Assembly: GCF_020149765.1 (NCBI RefSeq)
Contig: NZ_CP083809.1
Span: forward strand, 1,550,001-1,614,000
Source of the DNA: Pantoea agglomerans
GTDB lineage: Bacteria; Pseudomonadota; Gammaproteobacteria; Enterobacterales; Enterobacteriaceae
DNA: 64,000 nucleotides
Direction of reading: 5' to 3'
A program made the translations under genes and the position numbers. The stretch's first letter is position 1. Every line of letters starts with the position of its first letter. Below the pieces are notes generated by a model that saw only the letters and a program-made list of their open reading frames with translations, was not told where the DNA came from and did no database searches. Positions 17,791-27,661 of this stretch are shown in pieces.

Positions 17791-19068
17791 ATGATGAGTC
17801 GATCTATCAGTGTGTCTCAGGCGCTGCGTGAAACCCTGCTGGCCGGGCTGATTGCGGTGGTGGTGTTCGGACCTGTCGTCGGCGTGGTACTGAAAGGGTA
17901 CGCCTTTACGCTCGCCCCCATGCGCGTGGCGCTGCTGGTGGCGGTGGTGATGGCGGGACGGCTACTGCTCAGCCTCTTTTTGCAGACCGGGCGCGGGCGG
18001 GCGCTGCTGCGACGCTTCGAAGGTGCGGACGACGGCGTCTACGTGCGCGAACCGGGCTACCGCTCGCGGCTGCGCTGGATCCTGCCGCTGCTGCTGGCGG
18101 TGGCGCTGCTGTTTCCCTTTCTCTCCAGCAAATACTTGCTGACCGTGGCGATCCTCGGGCTGATCTACGTGCTGCTGGGACTGGGGCTAAATATCGTGGT
18201 GGGGCTGGCGGGGCTGCTCGATCTCGGGTACGTCGCCTTTTACGCCATCGGCGCTTACGGGCTGGCACTCGGCTATCAGTATCTCGGGCTGGGATTCTGG
18301 AGCATGCTGCCGCTGGCCGCGCTGCTGGCCGCCTTCGCCGGGGCGCTGCTCGGCTTTCCGGTGCTGCGCATGCACGGCGACTACCTGGCTATCGTTACCC
18401 TGGGGTTCGGCGAGATCATCCGCCTGGTGCTGACCAACTGGCTGAGCTTCACCGGCGGGCCGAACGGCGTCTCCGTGCCGTCGCCAACCTTTCTCGGCCT
18501 GGAGTTTGGTCGGCGCGCGCGCGAAGGCGGCGTACCTTTTCATGCGTTCTTTCACCTCGACTACAACCCCAATATGAAATTTATCTTTCTCTACGTGGTG
18601 CTGGTTCTGGTGGTGACGCTGGTGCTGTTTATCAAGCACCGCCTGACGCGCATGCCGGTCGGACGCGCGTGGGAGGCGCTGCGTGAAGATGAGATCGCCT
18701 GTCGCGCGATGGGGTTAAATCATGTGCTGGTGAAGCTGTCGGCCTTTATGCTCGGCGCCTCGACGGCGGGCATCGCGGGCGTCTTTTTCGCCAGCTATCA
18801 GGGATTCGTCAATCCGACCTCGTTTACCTTCTTCGAGTCGGCGCTGATCCTCGCCATTGTGGTGCTGGGCGGTATGGGATCGACGCTCGGCGTGGTGCTA
18901 GCGGCCTTTGTGCTGACGGTGGCGCCAGAGCTGCTGCGCAGCTTTGCCGAATACCGCGTGCTGCTGTTCGGTATGCTGATGGTGGTGATGATGATCTGGC
19001 GGCCGCGCGGACTGGTGCGCACCAGCCGCGTCGGCGTCGCGCCGCGCAAAGGAGTTCGCCATGAGTGA
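17791..19068 (+). CDS. livM: LivM, branched-chain amino-acid ABC transporter permease
   Basis: This 425-residue membrane protein is the second channel subunit. It has the LivM-length N-terminal extension, GLNIVVGLAGLLDLGYVAFYAIGAY-type and GDYLAIVTLGFGEIIRL-type cores, and GGMGSTLGVVLAAF near the C-terminus. The ATGATG at 17791 is preceded by GAGGG; the longer frame from 17755 would overlap livH. It overlaps livG by 8 bases. Confidence 0.93.
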   Translation: MMSRSISVSQALRETLLAGLIAVVVFGPVVGVVLKGYAFTLAPMRVALLVAVVMAGRLLLSLFLQTGRGRALLRRFEGADDGVYVREPGYRSRLRWILPLLLAVALLFPFLSSKYLLTVAILGLIYVLLGLGLNIVVGLAGLLDLGYVAFYAIGAYGLALGYQYLGLGFWSMLPLAALLAAFAGALLGFPVLRMHGDYLAIVTLGFGEIIRLVLTNWLSFTGGPNGVSVPSPTFLGLEFGRRAREGGVPFHAFFHLDYNPNMKFIFLYVVLVLVVTLVLFIKHRLTRMPVGRAWEALREDEIACRAMGLNHVLVKLSAFMLGASTAGIAGVFFASYQGFVNPTSFTFFESALILAIVVLGGMGSTLGVVLAAFVLTVAPELLRSFAEYRVLLFGMLMVVMMIWRPRGLVRTSRVGVAPRKGVRHE

Positions 19069-19928
19069 CGCTATCCTTCAGGTCGATCATCTGATGATGC
19101 GCTTCGGCGGCATCAGGGCGCTTAACGACGTCAGCCTGCGCGTGCAGCGCGGTTCGGTTACCTCGCTAATCGGCCCCAACGGCGCGGGCAAAACCACGGT
19201 CTTTAACTGCCTGACCGGCTTCTACCGCGCCAGCGGCGGCCGCATTTTGCTGAACGCCCAGTCGCGCAGCACCGATGTGATTCAAATTCTCGGCCAGAAA
19301 ATCGAGCCGCAGGACTGGCTGCGGCCGACGCAGCTGGGTTCACGGCTCTGGTACAAGATGTTCGGCGGCGCCCACCTGGTGAACCGCGCCGGGCTGGCGC
19401 GCACCTTTCAGAATATCCGCCTGTTTCGCGAAATGTCAGTGATTGAGAACTTGCTGGTGGCGCAGCATATGCTGGCGAACCGCAATTTGCTGGCGGGCAT
19501 TTTCAATACCCGCAGCTATCGCGAGGCGGAGAACCGCGCGCTCGATCGCGCCTTCTACTGGCTGGAAACGGTAGATCTGACGCAGACGGCCAATCGGCTG
19601 GCCGGCACGCTCTCCTATGGCCAGCAGCGGCGTCTGGAGATTGCGCGCGCCATGTGTACCCAGCCGGAGCTTATCTGCCTCGACGAGCCGGCGGCGGGGC
19701 TCAATCCCGTGGAGACCGAGGCGCTGAGCGCAATTCTGCACCGTCTGCGCGCTGACCACCGTATCAGCGTGCTGCTGATCGAGCACGACATGCCGATGGT
19801 AATGGCGATCTCCGACCATATCGTGGTGCTCGACCACGGCGACGTTATCGCCCAGGGCGCGCCGCGACAGATCCAGCAGGACCCGCGCGTGATTGCCGCC
19901 TATCTTGGCGCAGAAGAGGAGGATGTTG

Positions 19929-19936
<8 letters not shown>
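19061..19936 (+). CDS. livG: LivG, branched-chain amino-acid ABC transporter ATPase
   Basis: This 291-residue ATPase has Walker A GPNGAGKTT (about 38-46), the long LivG insert (ILGQKIEPQDWL), GLARTFQNIRLF (Q-loop region), LSYGQQRRLEIARAM (signature) and LICLDEPAAGLNP (Walker B). It heterodimerises with LivF to drive LivHM. An 8-base overlap with livM and AAAGGAG within livM's end support coupled translation. Confidence 0.94.
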
Positions 19937-20678
<742 letters not shown>

Positions 20679-20761
20679 TAATGATTGAAAAATCAGGGAA
20701 ACGCTTTGCATAAATAGATAAGCGGACTCATCATTAGAACTCCTGTCCAATCTGTTCTGAT

Positions 20762-22207
20762 TTGGTTATTCCCTTGCAAAATCCTGGCGTAGCAGTGATG
20801 CAGGCGATAAAGCGCACCGCGTGGTATCCCAAACGACGCTTTTATCGCACGCTGTTCTGGCGTGAGATCACGCCACTGGCGGTGCCCATTTTCATCGAAA
20901 ACCTGTGCGTGATGCTGATGGGGGTATTAAGCACATTTCTGGTGAGCTGGCTGGGCAAAGAGGCGATGGCGGGCGTTGGGCTGGCGGACAGCTTCAACAT
21001 CATCATTATCTCTTTCTTTGCCGCCATCGATCTCGGCACGACGGTGGTGGTCGCCTTTAGCCTGGCGAAGCGCAACGGCAAGCGCGCCCGCGCGGCTACG
21101 CGTCAGTCGCTGGCGCTGATGACGGTGCTGTCGCTGGTGCTGGTGTTCGCCATCGAGCTGTGGGGGCATCTGATCATCGATCTGATCGCCGGCGGCGCGG
21201 AGCCAAAAGTCAAAGAGCTGGCGCTGAGCTATCTGCAGACCTCGGCGTGGAGCTATCCGGCGGCGGCGATTGCGCTGATCGGCAGCGGCGCGCTGCGCGG
21301 CGCGGGGAATACCAAAATCCCGATGCTGATCAACGGCGGGATGAATATCCTGAATATCGCCATCAGCAGCGTCTTGATCTACGGCGCCTTCTCCTGGGAA
21401 GGGCTGGGCTTCGTCGGCGCCGGGCTGGGGTTGACCATCTCGCGCTATATCGGCGCTATCGGCGTAATTTACGTGCTGATGATCGGTTTTAACGCCTCGC
21501 TGAAGATCAGCCTGCCGAGCTATTTCCGCCGCTGGGATTCGAAAATCCTGATGGAGGTGCTGGGTATCGGCGTCCCGGCGAGTATCGAATCGGTGCTGTT
21601 TAACGGCGGCAAGCTGCTGACCCAGGTGTTTGTGGCGGGCATGGGCACCGACGCTATCGCCGGCAACTTTATCGCCTTCTCTATCGCCTCGCTGATCAAC
21701 CTGCCGGGCAACGCGCTGGGATCCGCCTCAACCATCATCACCGGCACCCGGCTGGGGCGCAATCAGGTCTATCAGGCGGAGCGGCAGATCAGGCATGTCT
21801 TCTGGCTGGCGAGCCTCTGTCTCTGCGTGCTGGCGTTTATGACCGTGCCGCTCTCCGGCGTGCTGGCGCGCTTCTATACCCGCGACCCGGACGTAATCAG
21901 CGTGACCCAGCATCTCATCTGGCTGAACGCCGCCTTTATGCCAATTTGGGCCGCCTCCTGGGTGCTGCCTGCCGGGCTGAAGGGGGCGCGCGACGCCCGT
22001 TACACCATGTACGTCTCGATGTTCAGCATGTGGGGGGCGCGCGTGGTGGTCGGCTACGTGCTGGGCATTATGCTCGGCATGGGGGTGGTCGGCGTCTGGC
22101 TCGGCATGTTCCTCGACTGGGCGGTGCGCGGCGTCTGCTTCTGGTGGCGGCTGAAGAGCGGCAAGTGGCTGGATAATTACCGCAAGATGGCGGCGAAGCA
22201 GCCGTAG
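20762..22207 (+). CDS. yeeO: YeeO-like MATE family efflux transporter
   Basis: This protein of about 481 residues has roughly 12 membrane segments. Shared with E. coli YeeO are LFWREITPLAVPIF, MGVLSTFLVSWLGK, AGVGLADSFN, IDLGTTVVVAFSL, GSGALRGAGNTKIP and ASWVLPAGLKGARDARY. MATE proteins export drugs or metabolites against Na+ or H+; YeeO has been linked to dipeptide and flavin export. The first possible start is TTG 20762; ATG 20798 (MQAIKRTAW) is an alternative, neither with a clear ribosome site. It lacks the long N-terminal leader of the K-12 annotation. amn and tRNA-Asn nearby are also neighbours in E. coli. Confidence 0.88.
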   Translation: MVIPLQNPGVAVMQAIKRTAWYPKRRFYRTLFWREITPLAVPIFIENLCVMLMGVLSTFLVSWLGKEAMAGVGLADSFNIIIISFFAAIDLGTTVVVAFSLAKRNGKRARAATRQSLALMTVLSLVLVFAIELWGHLIIDLIAGGAEPKVKELALSYLQTSAWSYPAAAIALIGSGALRGAGNTKIPMLINGGMNILNIAISSVLIYGAFSWEGLGFVGAGLGLTISRYIGAIGVIYVLMIGFNASLKISLPSYFRRWDSKILMEVLGIGVPASIESVLFNGGKLLTQVFVAGMGTDAIAGNFIAFSIASLINLPGNALGSASTIITGTRLGRNQVYQAERQIRHVFWLASLCLCVLAFMTVPLSGVLARFYTRDPDVISVTQHLIWLNAAFMPIWAASWVLPAGLKGARDARYTMYVSMFSMWGARVVVGYVLGIMLGMGVVGVWLGMFLDWAVRGVCFWWRLKSGKWLDNYRKMAAKQP

Positions 22208-22330
22208 CGCCAGGCTGACCGGCGCGGTCCACCGTTATCTGTTTTTCAGCAATAAAGCGCAGAAATTGATGGTTCAGTTACGGCTGCGCAGAGGGTTTAC
22301 TGAATGCCTGACTGACGGAGGGTGAACCCG

Positions 22331-22501
22331 ATGAAAACATTACTGCAGCTGTGGAAACAGCGCGTCGATGCCTGGCTGGTACCCCAGCACGACGCGCGCG
22401 TCGAGAGTGAGTTAAGCCTGGAGCAGGAGCTGTTGCTTCCCATTAGCCAGCTTTACGGCTTTGAATATTTTCCCTCTGTGCATCGCTACCATGAAAAATA
22501 G
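22331..22501 (+). CDS. Small hypothetical protein, 56 residues
   Basis: ATG at 22331 follows GGAGGGTGAACCCG, a strong ribosome site, and the frame closes at TAG 22499-22501. The peptide starts MKTLLQLWKQRVDAWL, an amphipathic helix, continues with acidic ESELSLEQELLLP, and ends aromatic (YGFEYFPSVHRYHEK). A terminator begins 28 bases later, as expected for a short transcript. I do not recognise the family and infer no function. Confidence 0.6.
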   Translation: MKTLLQLWKQRVDAWLVPQHDARVESELSLEQELLLPISQLYGFEYFPSVHRYHEK

Positions 22502-22529
22502 CGATCCCTGTTGTCGCTACCGGCGCTAA

Positions 22530-22558
22530 AGCCCGCTCCTACCCAGCGGGCTTTTTTT
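22530..22558 (+). terminator. Rho-independent terminator after the 56-residue gene
   Basis: AGCCCGCT (22530-22537) pairs with AGCGGGCT (22545-22552) around CCTACCC and is followed by seven T. It insulates the protease-nuclease gene downstream from upstream transcription. Confidence 0.9.
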
Positions 22559-22624
22559 CGTCTGAGGTTCAGCCGCAGCGGCTATGGTTAAAAGGGCAGC
22601 ATGCCTTTTATCCTGGAGAAGCGA

Positions 22625-24427
22625 ATGAGCGATAAAGAGAGTGCCGCGTTGATTAGCGCGCGGCTGGCACTGACCGCGCAGCAGCGTGCGCAGACCCGCG
22701 CCGCGCTGGCGCAGGGCGTAACGGCGGAGCCGGATCGCGGCCGCGCGCAGCGCTACGCCTTTCAGCAGCACGTGCGTCAGGAGGTGATTGTCGGCGGCAG
22801 CAACGATCTGCTGCCGATCGCTTTTTTAGCGCAGGGCCTGACCTGCGCACGCGGCGTAGCGCTGCTGCGCGAAGATGGCGTGCCCGTCGGCAGCGCGTTT
22901 TTAACCCACGGCGGCCTGCTGGTCACCTGTCATCATCTGCTGCCGGCACCCCCTGCGTCGGGCCGCATTACCCTGCAGTTCGGCTGGCGGCGCACGGAAG
23001 CGGGCGAACTGGTGGACGGCGTCACTTTTGGCATCGATGCAGCGCGTTTTTTCCTCACCAGCCCCACCGATGAGCTGGACTGCACCCTGATTGCGCTGGG
23101 TGAGGGGATTGAGGGAGGCGGCGACGCGCCGCAGCCGCTGGCGCTTAACGATCGCAACGACAAGCATGCGCTGGGCATCAGTCTCAACCTTATCCACCAT
23201 CCGGGCGGCGCGCCGCAGCAGATCACCTTGCGCAACAACGCGCTGCTGGCGCGTCACCAGCAGCTGCTGCACTATGCGGCCGACACCGACGGCGGCTCTT
23301 CCGGCGCACCGGTGTTCAACGACAGCTGGCAGCTGGTGGCGCTGCATCACGGCGGGGTCGAGAGCGACGACGGCTGGGTGAATGAAGGGATCCGCATCAG
23401 CGCTATTATCGACTGGCTGAAGGGCGAGCTGCCGCAGCTGCCTGCGCCGCAGCAGGCGCTGCTGATGCAGGCGCTCACCGGCAGCGACGGCGTGCCGCCG
23501 TATGCCACCGCCACCGCGCCGGAGAGCGGCTATGGCAACCGCGACGGTTTTCAGCCAGTGTTTCTTGAGGGCGCGCCGATCGATCTGGCGGCCATTATTG
23601 CGCCGCGCGCCGCCGAGGTGGCACCGCTGCGCGACGGCCGTCAGGGAGCGGAAGCGCAGCTCGACTATGAGCATTTTTCACTGCTGATGAACGCCGAGCG
23701 GCGGCTCGCCTTTTTTACCGCCACCAATATCGACGGCGCGCGCTATATCGCCATCGATCGCGGCAACGGCCAGCCGTCGCTGCTGGAGGAGGGGGATCGC
23801 TGGGTGGAAGACAGCCGTATCGACAGCCGCTACGTCACCGGTCAGGCTTTTTACAGCGAGTTCAGCCGCTGGTTCGATCGCGGTCATCTCACGCGGCGCA
23901 GCGACCCCACATGGGGCACGGCGGCGGAAGCAGTGCGCGCTAACAAAGATACCTTTCACTTTACCAACTGTTCGCCGCAGCATTTTCGCTTCAACCAGAG
24001 CCTGCAGTACTGGCAGGGGGTAGAGCGCTATATCCTGGAGTCGGGCGTGCTGGAGTCGAAGCGGAAAATCAGCGTGCTGACCGGTCCGGTACTGAACGAC
24101 CAGTGGCGGCAGTATGCTGAATGGCAGGTGCCGCTGATGTTCTGGAAGGTGGTGCTGCGCATTAACAGGGCAGGTCAGCCGCAGGCGACGGCGCTGCTGG
24201 TCAGCCAGGCGGATCTGCTGGATGAGCCGCGCCGCGTGCTGCCCCACGCCCAGACAGCGCCGCGCCCCAACGTCGATGAGTACCGCGTGACGGTCAGCGC
24301 GCTGGAGACGCTCACCGGGCTGAACTTCGCCGCTTTTCGCGACTGGGAGAGCTGGCAGCCGGATGAGTCTCTGCTGGCGCAACCGCTGCCGGCGAAGCTG
24401 ATTATGGACTGGGAAGATCTGCTGTAA
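22625..24427 (+). CDS. Trypsin-like serine protease fused to a DNA/RNA non-specific endonuclease
   Basis: This 600-residue protein has two catalytic domains. Residues about 70-265 look like a trypsin-fold protease: SAFLTHGGLLVTCHH (His 103/104), DELDCTLIAL (Asp 152) and DGGSSGAPV (Ser 226), the full triad. Residues about 340-590 are a NucA/EndoG-type beta-beta-alpha-metal nuclease with FDRGHLTRR (D418-H421) and FHFTNCSPQ (metal-ligand Asn near 448). No signal peptide or membrane segment is seen, so it is probably cytoplasmic. ATG 22625 follows GGAGAAGCG. It is monocistronic between two terminators. The fold combination suggests a toxic effector that the protease releases or controls; that is inference. 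Confidence 0.85.
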   Translation: MSDKESAALISARLALTAQQRAQTRAALAQGVTAEPDRGRAQRYAFQQHVRQEVIVGGSNDLLPIAFLAQGLTCARGVALLREDGVPVGSAFLTHGGLLVTCHHLLPAPPASGRITLQFGWRRTEAGELVDGVTFGIDAARFFLTSPTDELDCTLIALGEGIEGGGDAPQPLALNDRNDKHALGISLNLIHHPGGAPQQITLRNNALLARHQQLLHYAADTDGGSSGAPVFNDSWQLVALHHGGVESDDGWVNEGIRISAIIDWLKGELPQLPAPQQALLMQALTGSDGVPPYATATAPESGYGNRDGFQPVFLEGAPIDLAAIIAPRAAEVAPLRDGRQGAEAQLDYEHFSLLMNAERRLAFFTATNIDGARYIAIDRGNGQPSLLEEGDRWVEDSRIDSRYVTGQAFYSEFSRWFDRGHLTRRSDPTWGTAAEAVRANKDTFHFTNCSPQHFRFNQSLQYWQGVERYILESGVLESKRKISVLTGPVLNDQWRQYAEWQVPLMFWKVVLRINRAGQPQATALLVSQADLLDEPRRVLPHAQTAPRPNVDEYRVTVSALETLTGLNFAAFRDWESWQPDESLLAQPLPAKLIMDWEDLL

Positions 24428-24440
24428 CCCTGCCTGCGAA

Positions 24441-24473
24441 AGCCCGCCCAGCCCCGGCTGTGCGGGCTTTTTT
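24441..24473 (+). terminator. Terminator after the protease-nuclease gene
   Basis: AGCCCGC (24441-24447) pairs with GCGGGCT (24462-24468), with an inner CAGCC/GGCTG stem, followed by T6. It closes a single-gene transcript. Confidence 0.85.
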
Positions 24474-24531
24474 ACGCCTCTTTTTTGACAAAATCGTTGT
24501 TCCTTCAAGCCGTTACGCTTAGCCATCGGAC

Positions 24532-24560
24532 TTGCGATTCTGACATGGCTGCTACACTTA
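24532..24560 (+). promoter_or_regulatory. Sigma-S-like promoter for the SDR operon
   Basis: GCTACACTTA at 24551-24560 matches the extended -10 favoured by RpoS (CTACACTT). TTGCGA at 24532-24537 is a weak -35 with 15-bp spacing. The next gene starts at 24629. General stress control is inferred from this and from the downstream gene types. Confidence 0.45.
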
Positions 24561-24628
24561 GGGCTCAAGGCTGATAACGATTCAGCTCCACCGACGAGCG
24601 TGAAAGAGTCGCTAAAAGGAGAGAAACT

Positions 24629-25486
24629 ATGACAGATCGTCCCCAGAATCCTCATCAGGCGCAGCAGCAGACGTGGCCCGGCAGCTTTCTGAAAATGGAC
24701 CCCAAACCCGATCATGGGGAAACCAGCTATCAGGGATCTGGCCGCCTGAAAGGCAAAACCGCCGTTATTACCGGCGGCGACTCCGGCATCGGCCGTGCCG
24801 TTGCCATCGCCTACGCCCGGGAAGGCGCGGACGTGGTGATCTCCTATCTGGACGAGCATGAAGACGCAAAAGATACGGCGAAACTGGTTGAAGAGGCGGG
24901 TCAGCAGGCATTGCTGATTGCCGGCGACGTTACCGAAGCGGCACACTGCCGCAGCATCGTGGCGCAGACCGCCGAGCGCTTCGGCAAAATCGATATCGTC
25001 GTGAATAACGCCGCCTTCCAGATGACGCGCACCTCACTGGAGGAGATTGGCGATGACGAATTCGATCGCACCATGAAAACCAATCTCTACGCCATGTTCT
25101 ATATCTGCAAGGCGGCGGTGCCCCATATGCCAGCTGGCGGATCCATTATTAACACCGCCTCGATCAATGCCGATCAGCCGAAGCCGAAGCTGCTGGCCTA
25201 CTCCGCTACCAAAGCCGCTATCGTGAACTTTTCTGGCGGTCTGGCGGCGCTGCTGGCAGAGAAGGGCATTCGCGCCAACGCCGTGGCCCCTGGTCCTATC
25301 TGGACGCCGCTGATCCCGGCCACCATGCCGCCAGAGCAGGTGGAAAGCTTCGGCAGCGAAGTCCCGCTGGAGCGTATGGGACAGCCCGCCGAGCTGGCGC
25401 CAGCCTATGTGATGCTGGCCAGCGATGAAGGCAGCTATATTTCCGGTGCCACCATTGCGGTGACAGGCGGCGTCGCGGTTATCTGA
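24629..25486 (+). CDS. SDR family oxidoreductase, general-stress type
   Basis: This 285-residue NAD(P)-dependent short-chain dehydrogenase has an N-terminal tail of about 40 residues (QTWPGSFLKMDPKPDHGE) typical of the YghA/GS39 subgroup. Then come the nucleotide motif TGGDSGIGRA, NNAA (near 130), the catalytic Ser region INTAS and YSATK (catalytic Tyr-Lys). GPIWTPL follows. The substrate is unknown; relatives reduce aldehydes or ketones. A strong AAAGGAG precedes the ATG. It heads an operon with two further genes spaced 18 and 8 bases. Confidence 0.9.
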   Translation: MTDRPQNPHQAQQQTWPGSFLKMDPKPDHGETSYQGSGRLKGKTAVITGGDSGIGRAVAIAYAREGADVVISYLDEHEDAKDTAKLVEEAGQQALLIAGDVTEAAHCRSIVAQTAERFGKIDIVVNNAAFQMTRTSLEEIGDDEFDRTMKTNLYAMFYICKAAVPHMPAGGSIINTASINADQPKPKLLAYSATKAAIVNFSGGLAALLAEKGIRANAVAPGPIWTPLIPATMPPEQVESFGSEVPLERMGQPAELAPAYVMLASDEGSYISGATIAVTGGVAVI

Positions 25487-25504
25487 TTTCGTCCAGGAGG
25501 AGAG

Positions 25505-26569
25505 ATGAACGCTTATCCTTTAAAACTGACTACGCCGCTCGCCACCCATATCTTTGGCGGCCAGCGTATCAGGGAGCAGTTGGGAAAAGCGGGGCTGCCT
25601 GAGACGCGCGTGGCGGAGAGCTGGGAAATCAGCGACGTGGACGGCATGATCGCCACCGTCACCAACGGCGAGCTGGCGGGCCAGACGCTGCGCCAGCTCA
25701 CCGAACGCTACCCTGACGAGATGGTCGCCCCTGGCTGGCGCGGCCCCTTTTTTCCGCTGCTCAGCAAGTTTATCGACGGAACCGGCATGCTGCCGGTTCA
25801 CCTGCACGCTAACGACGCGCTGGCGCAAAAGCTCGAGCAGCAGCCGAACGGCAAAAGCGAAGCCTGGCATATTCTCTGGGCCGCCCCTGACGCCACCTGC
25901 CTGCTGGGGGTGCGTGACGGCGTGGATAACGCCCGGCTAAAGGCCGCACTGCTGGCGCAGGATTACGATGCGGTAATGCATCGTGTACCGGTGAAGGCGG
26001 GCGATACCTTTTATGTGCCCGGTGGCATGCTGCACAGCTTCGGTCCCGATACGCTGATCTATGAGATTGAACAGACCTCCAATATCCAGCAGCATGCGAT
26101 GCCGTGGCGCATGGAGGATGGCTCGCGCCTCTCTCAGCAGGAGTGGGAGAAGAATATCGATGCGCTGCTGGAGGAGCTACGGCCGGCGCTGCGCTGCACG
26201 CCGCAGCCCGGACTGGCGCTGGAGGCCCCGGGGCTGACGCGGCTGTTCTGCTGCGCAGGCCCCTATTTTGCGCTGGAGCGCTGGCGCTTTAGCGAGCCGC
26301 AGCAGTTCAGCTTCGATAGCGCGCGGATTGTTTCCAACCTCGGCGAGCCGTTAACGGTCGAGGCGAATGGCGTCAGCGTCACGCTGGGCCGCGCTGAATC
26401 GCTGCTGCTGCCCGCCGCGCTGCAGGAGGTGAGGTTGCGCGACGCCGGGGAGCTGCTGATTGGCTATGTGCCGGATCTGGCGCGCGAGGTGGTTGCCCCG
26501 CTGCGTCAGGCGGGATATAGCGAGGCGGCGATTGCGCGGCTGGGCGACATTCACGGCACCATGATATAG
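25505..26569 (+). CDS. Class I mannose-6-phosphate isomerase-like protein
   Basis: This 354-residue cupin-fold protein probably isomerises a sugar phosphate with zinc. Metal-ligand motifs of the ManA family are visible: PVHLHAND (Gln/His pair replaced by H-x-H), GKSEAWHIL (Glu) and GGMLHSFG with LIYEIEQTS (His and active region). It is shorter than E. coli ManA (391) and closer to the compact Bacillus-type enzymes. It is 18 bases from the SDR gene behind AGGAGGAGAG. Its operon with an SDR and a hydrolase suggests a role in sugar or stress metabolism, not confirmed mannose use. Confidence 0.82.
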   Translation: MNAYPLKLTTPLATHIFGGQRIREQLGKAGLPETRVAESWEISDVDGMIATVTNGELAGQTLRQLTERYPDEMVAPGWRGPFFPLLSKFIDGTGMLPVHLHANDALAQKLEQQPNGKSEAWHILWAAPDATCLLGVRDGVDNARLKAALLAQDYDAVMHRVPVKAGDTFYVPGGMLHSFGPDTLIYEIEQTSNIQQHAMPWRMEDGSRLSQQEWEKNIDALLEELRPALRCTPQPGLALEAPGLTRLFCCAGPYFALERWRFSEPQQFSFDSARIVSNLGEPLTVEANGVSVTLGRAESLLLPAALQEVRLRDAGELLIGYVPDLAREVVAPLRQAGYSEAAIARLGDIHGTMI

Positions 26570-26577
26570 GAGGTTCT

Positions 26578-27330
26578 ATGCTGCCTTACAGCTTGCAGGG
26601 AGAGGGCGAGACGACATTTGTGCTGATGCATTATCTGGGTGGATCGCATCGCACCTGGTTTTCAGTGCTGCCCTGGCTGGACCGCGCCGCCCGCTGCGTA
26701 GCGCTGGATATGCCCGGCTTTGGTGAGGCGTCAGACCAGGATGGCTATGATGTGGCCGCTATGGCGGATCGGGTTGATGAAACCCTTCGCCAGCTGCAGC
26801 TGGAAAAGGTGATTCTTGTTGGCCACTCGATGACCGGCAAAGTGGCTCTGGCGCTTGCCGCCCGCCGGCCCGATTACCTTCAGCGGCTGGTGCTGGTGGC
26901 ACCATCGCCGCCTGGGCCACAGCCGATGAGCGAGCAGGATCGCCAGGCGCAGGCCGCCTTTGATGGCTCGCGCCAGCAGGCGGAGGTCTTTGTCGACGGC
27001 GCCTGCTCCGCGCGCCTGCCGGACGTGCTGCGCGAGGTGGCGATAGCCGATGCACAACACGCCGCGCCAGCCGCTTTTCGCGCCTGGGCGCTGCACGGCA
27101 GCCGCGAAGATCTGCGCGAGCAGATTGGCCGTCTTGAGCTGCCCGCCATGATGGTTCTCGGCAGCGAGGATGGCAACGTGCCGGGCGTTGAGGATCAGAT
27201 TGAGGTGATGCGCACCCATCTGCCGCAGGGGGAGCTGGAGATTATCGACGGCGCCGGGCATCTGCTGCCGATGCAGACGCCTCAGGCGCTGGCGGAGCGG
27301 ATGCTGGCGTTTGCACAGCGCGATCTCTGA
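26578..27330 (+). CDS. Alpha/beta-fold hydrolase
   Basis: This 250-residue protein has the nucleophile elbow GHSMTGKVAL (Ser near 83), the LMHYLGGSHRTW oxyanion segment, an acid in LGSEDGNVPG and the catalytic His in GAGHLLPMQ. The last gene of a three-gene operon, it starts 8 bases after the isomerase behind AGGAGG. The substrate cannot be inferred from sequence. Esterases, lactonases and dehalogenases share these features. Confidence 0.88.
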   Translation: MLPYSLQGEGETTFVLMHYLGGSHRTWFSVLPWLDRAARCVALDMPGFGEASDQDGYDVAAMADRVDETLRQLQLEKVILVGHSMTGKVALALAARRPDYLQRLVLVAPSPPGPQPMSEQDRQAQAAFDGSRQQAEVFVDGACSARLPDVLREVAIADAQHAAPAAFRAWALHGSREDLREQIGRLELPAMMVLGSEDGNVPGVEDQIEVMRTHLPQGELEIIDGAGHLLPMQTPQALAERMLAFAQRDL

Positions 27331-27354
27331 GTCCGCAAGCCAGGCGTTAAAATC

Positions 27355-27390
27355 AAAAAGCCCGCTCAGGTTGCTCTGAGCGGGCTTTTT
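27355..27390. terminator. Bidirectional terminator after the hydrolase gene
   Basis: AAAAAGCCCGCTCAG (27355-27369) pairs with its complement at 27376-27390, loop GTTGCT, flanked by A and T runs. It can stop both the hydrolase operon (plus) and transcripts coming from the tRNA side. Confidence 0.9.
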
Positions 27391-27449
27391 GCAAAGGGGG
27401 AAAAAAGCGTCGCCGCTGCGACTAGTCATCGTCGTCCGCAGCGGAAAGC

Positions 27450-27477
27450 AAAAAGCCTGCTCGTAAGCAGGCTTTTT
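27450..27477 (-). terminator. Terminator of the tRNA-Asn transcript
   Basis: AAAAAGCCTGCT pairs with AGCAGGCTTTTT around CGTA, immediately beyond the 3' end of the minus-strand tRNA. Its A/T flanks make it usable from either strand. Confidence 0.85.
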
Positions 27478-27482
27478 AAATT

Positions 27483-27558
27483 TGGCTCCTCTGACTGGAC
27501 TCGAACCAGTGACATACGGATTAACAGTCCGCCGTTCTACCGACTGAACTACAGAGGA
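27483..27558 (-). tRNA. tRNA-Asn (anticodon GUU)
   Basis: Read on the minus strand, the 76 bases begin TCCTCTGTAGTTCAGTCGGT, contain CTGTTAATC with anticodon GTT, the T-arm GGTTCGAGTCC, and end in encoded CCA. The sequence is the same as enterobacterial tRNA-Asn. Position beside mtfA fits the E. coli asnT locus. Asn tRNA genes are common integration sites for islands, but I see no integrase next to this one. Confidence 0.98.
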
Positions 27559-27661
27559 ATCGTTTCGATGGAGCGCATATTAATGGCCGCGCTCCGGCCT
27601 GTCAACAGCGAAAAACACATTAGCATTCAACTGGCTAGCTTTGCAGCAAAGCGATCGCGAA

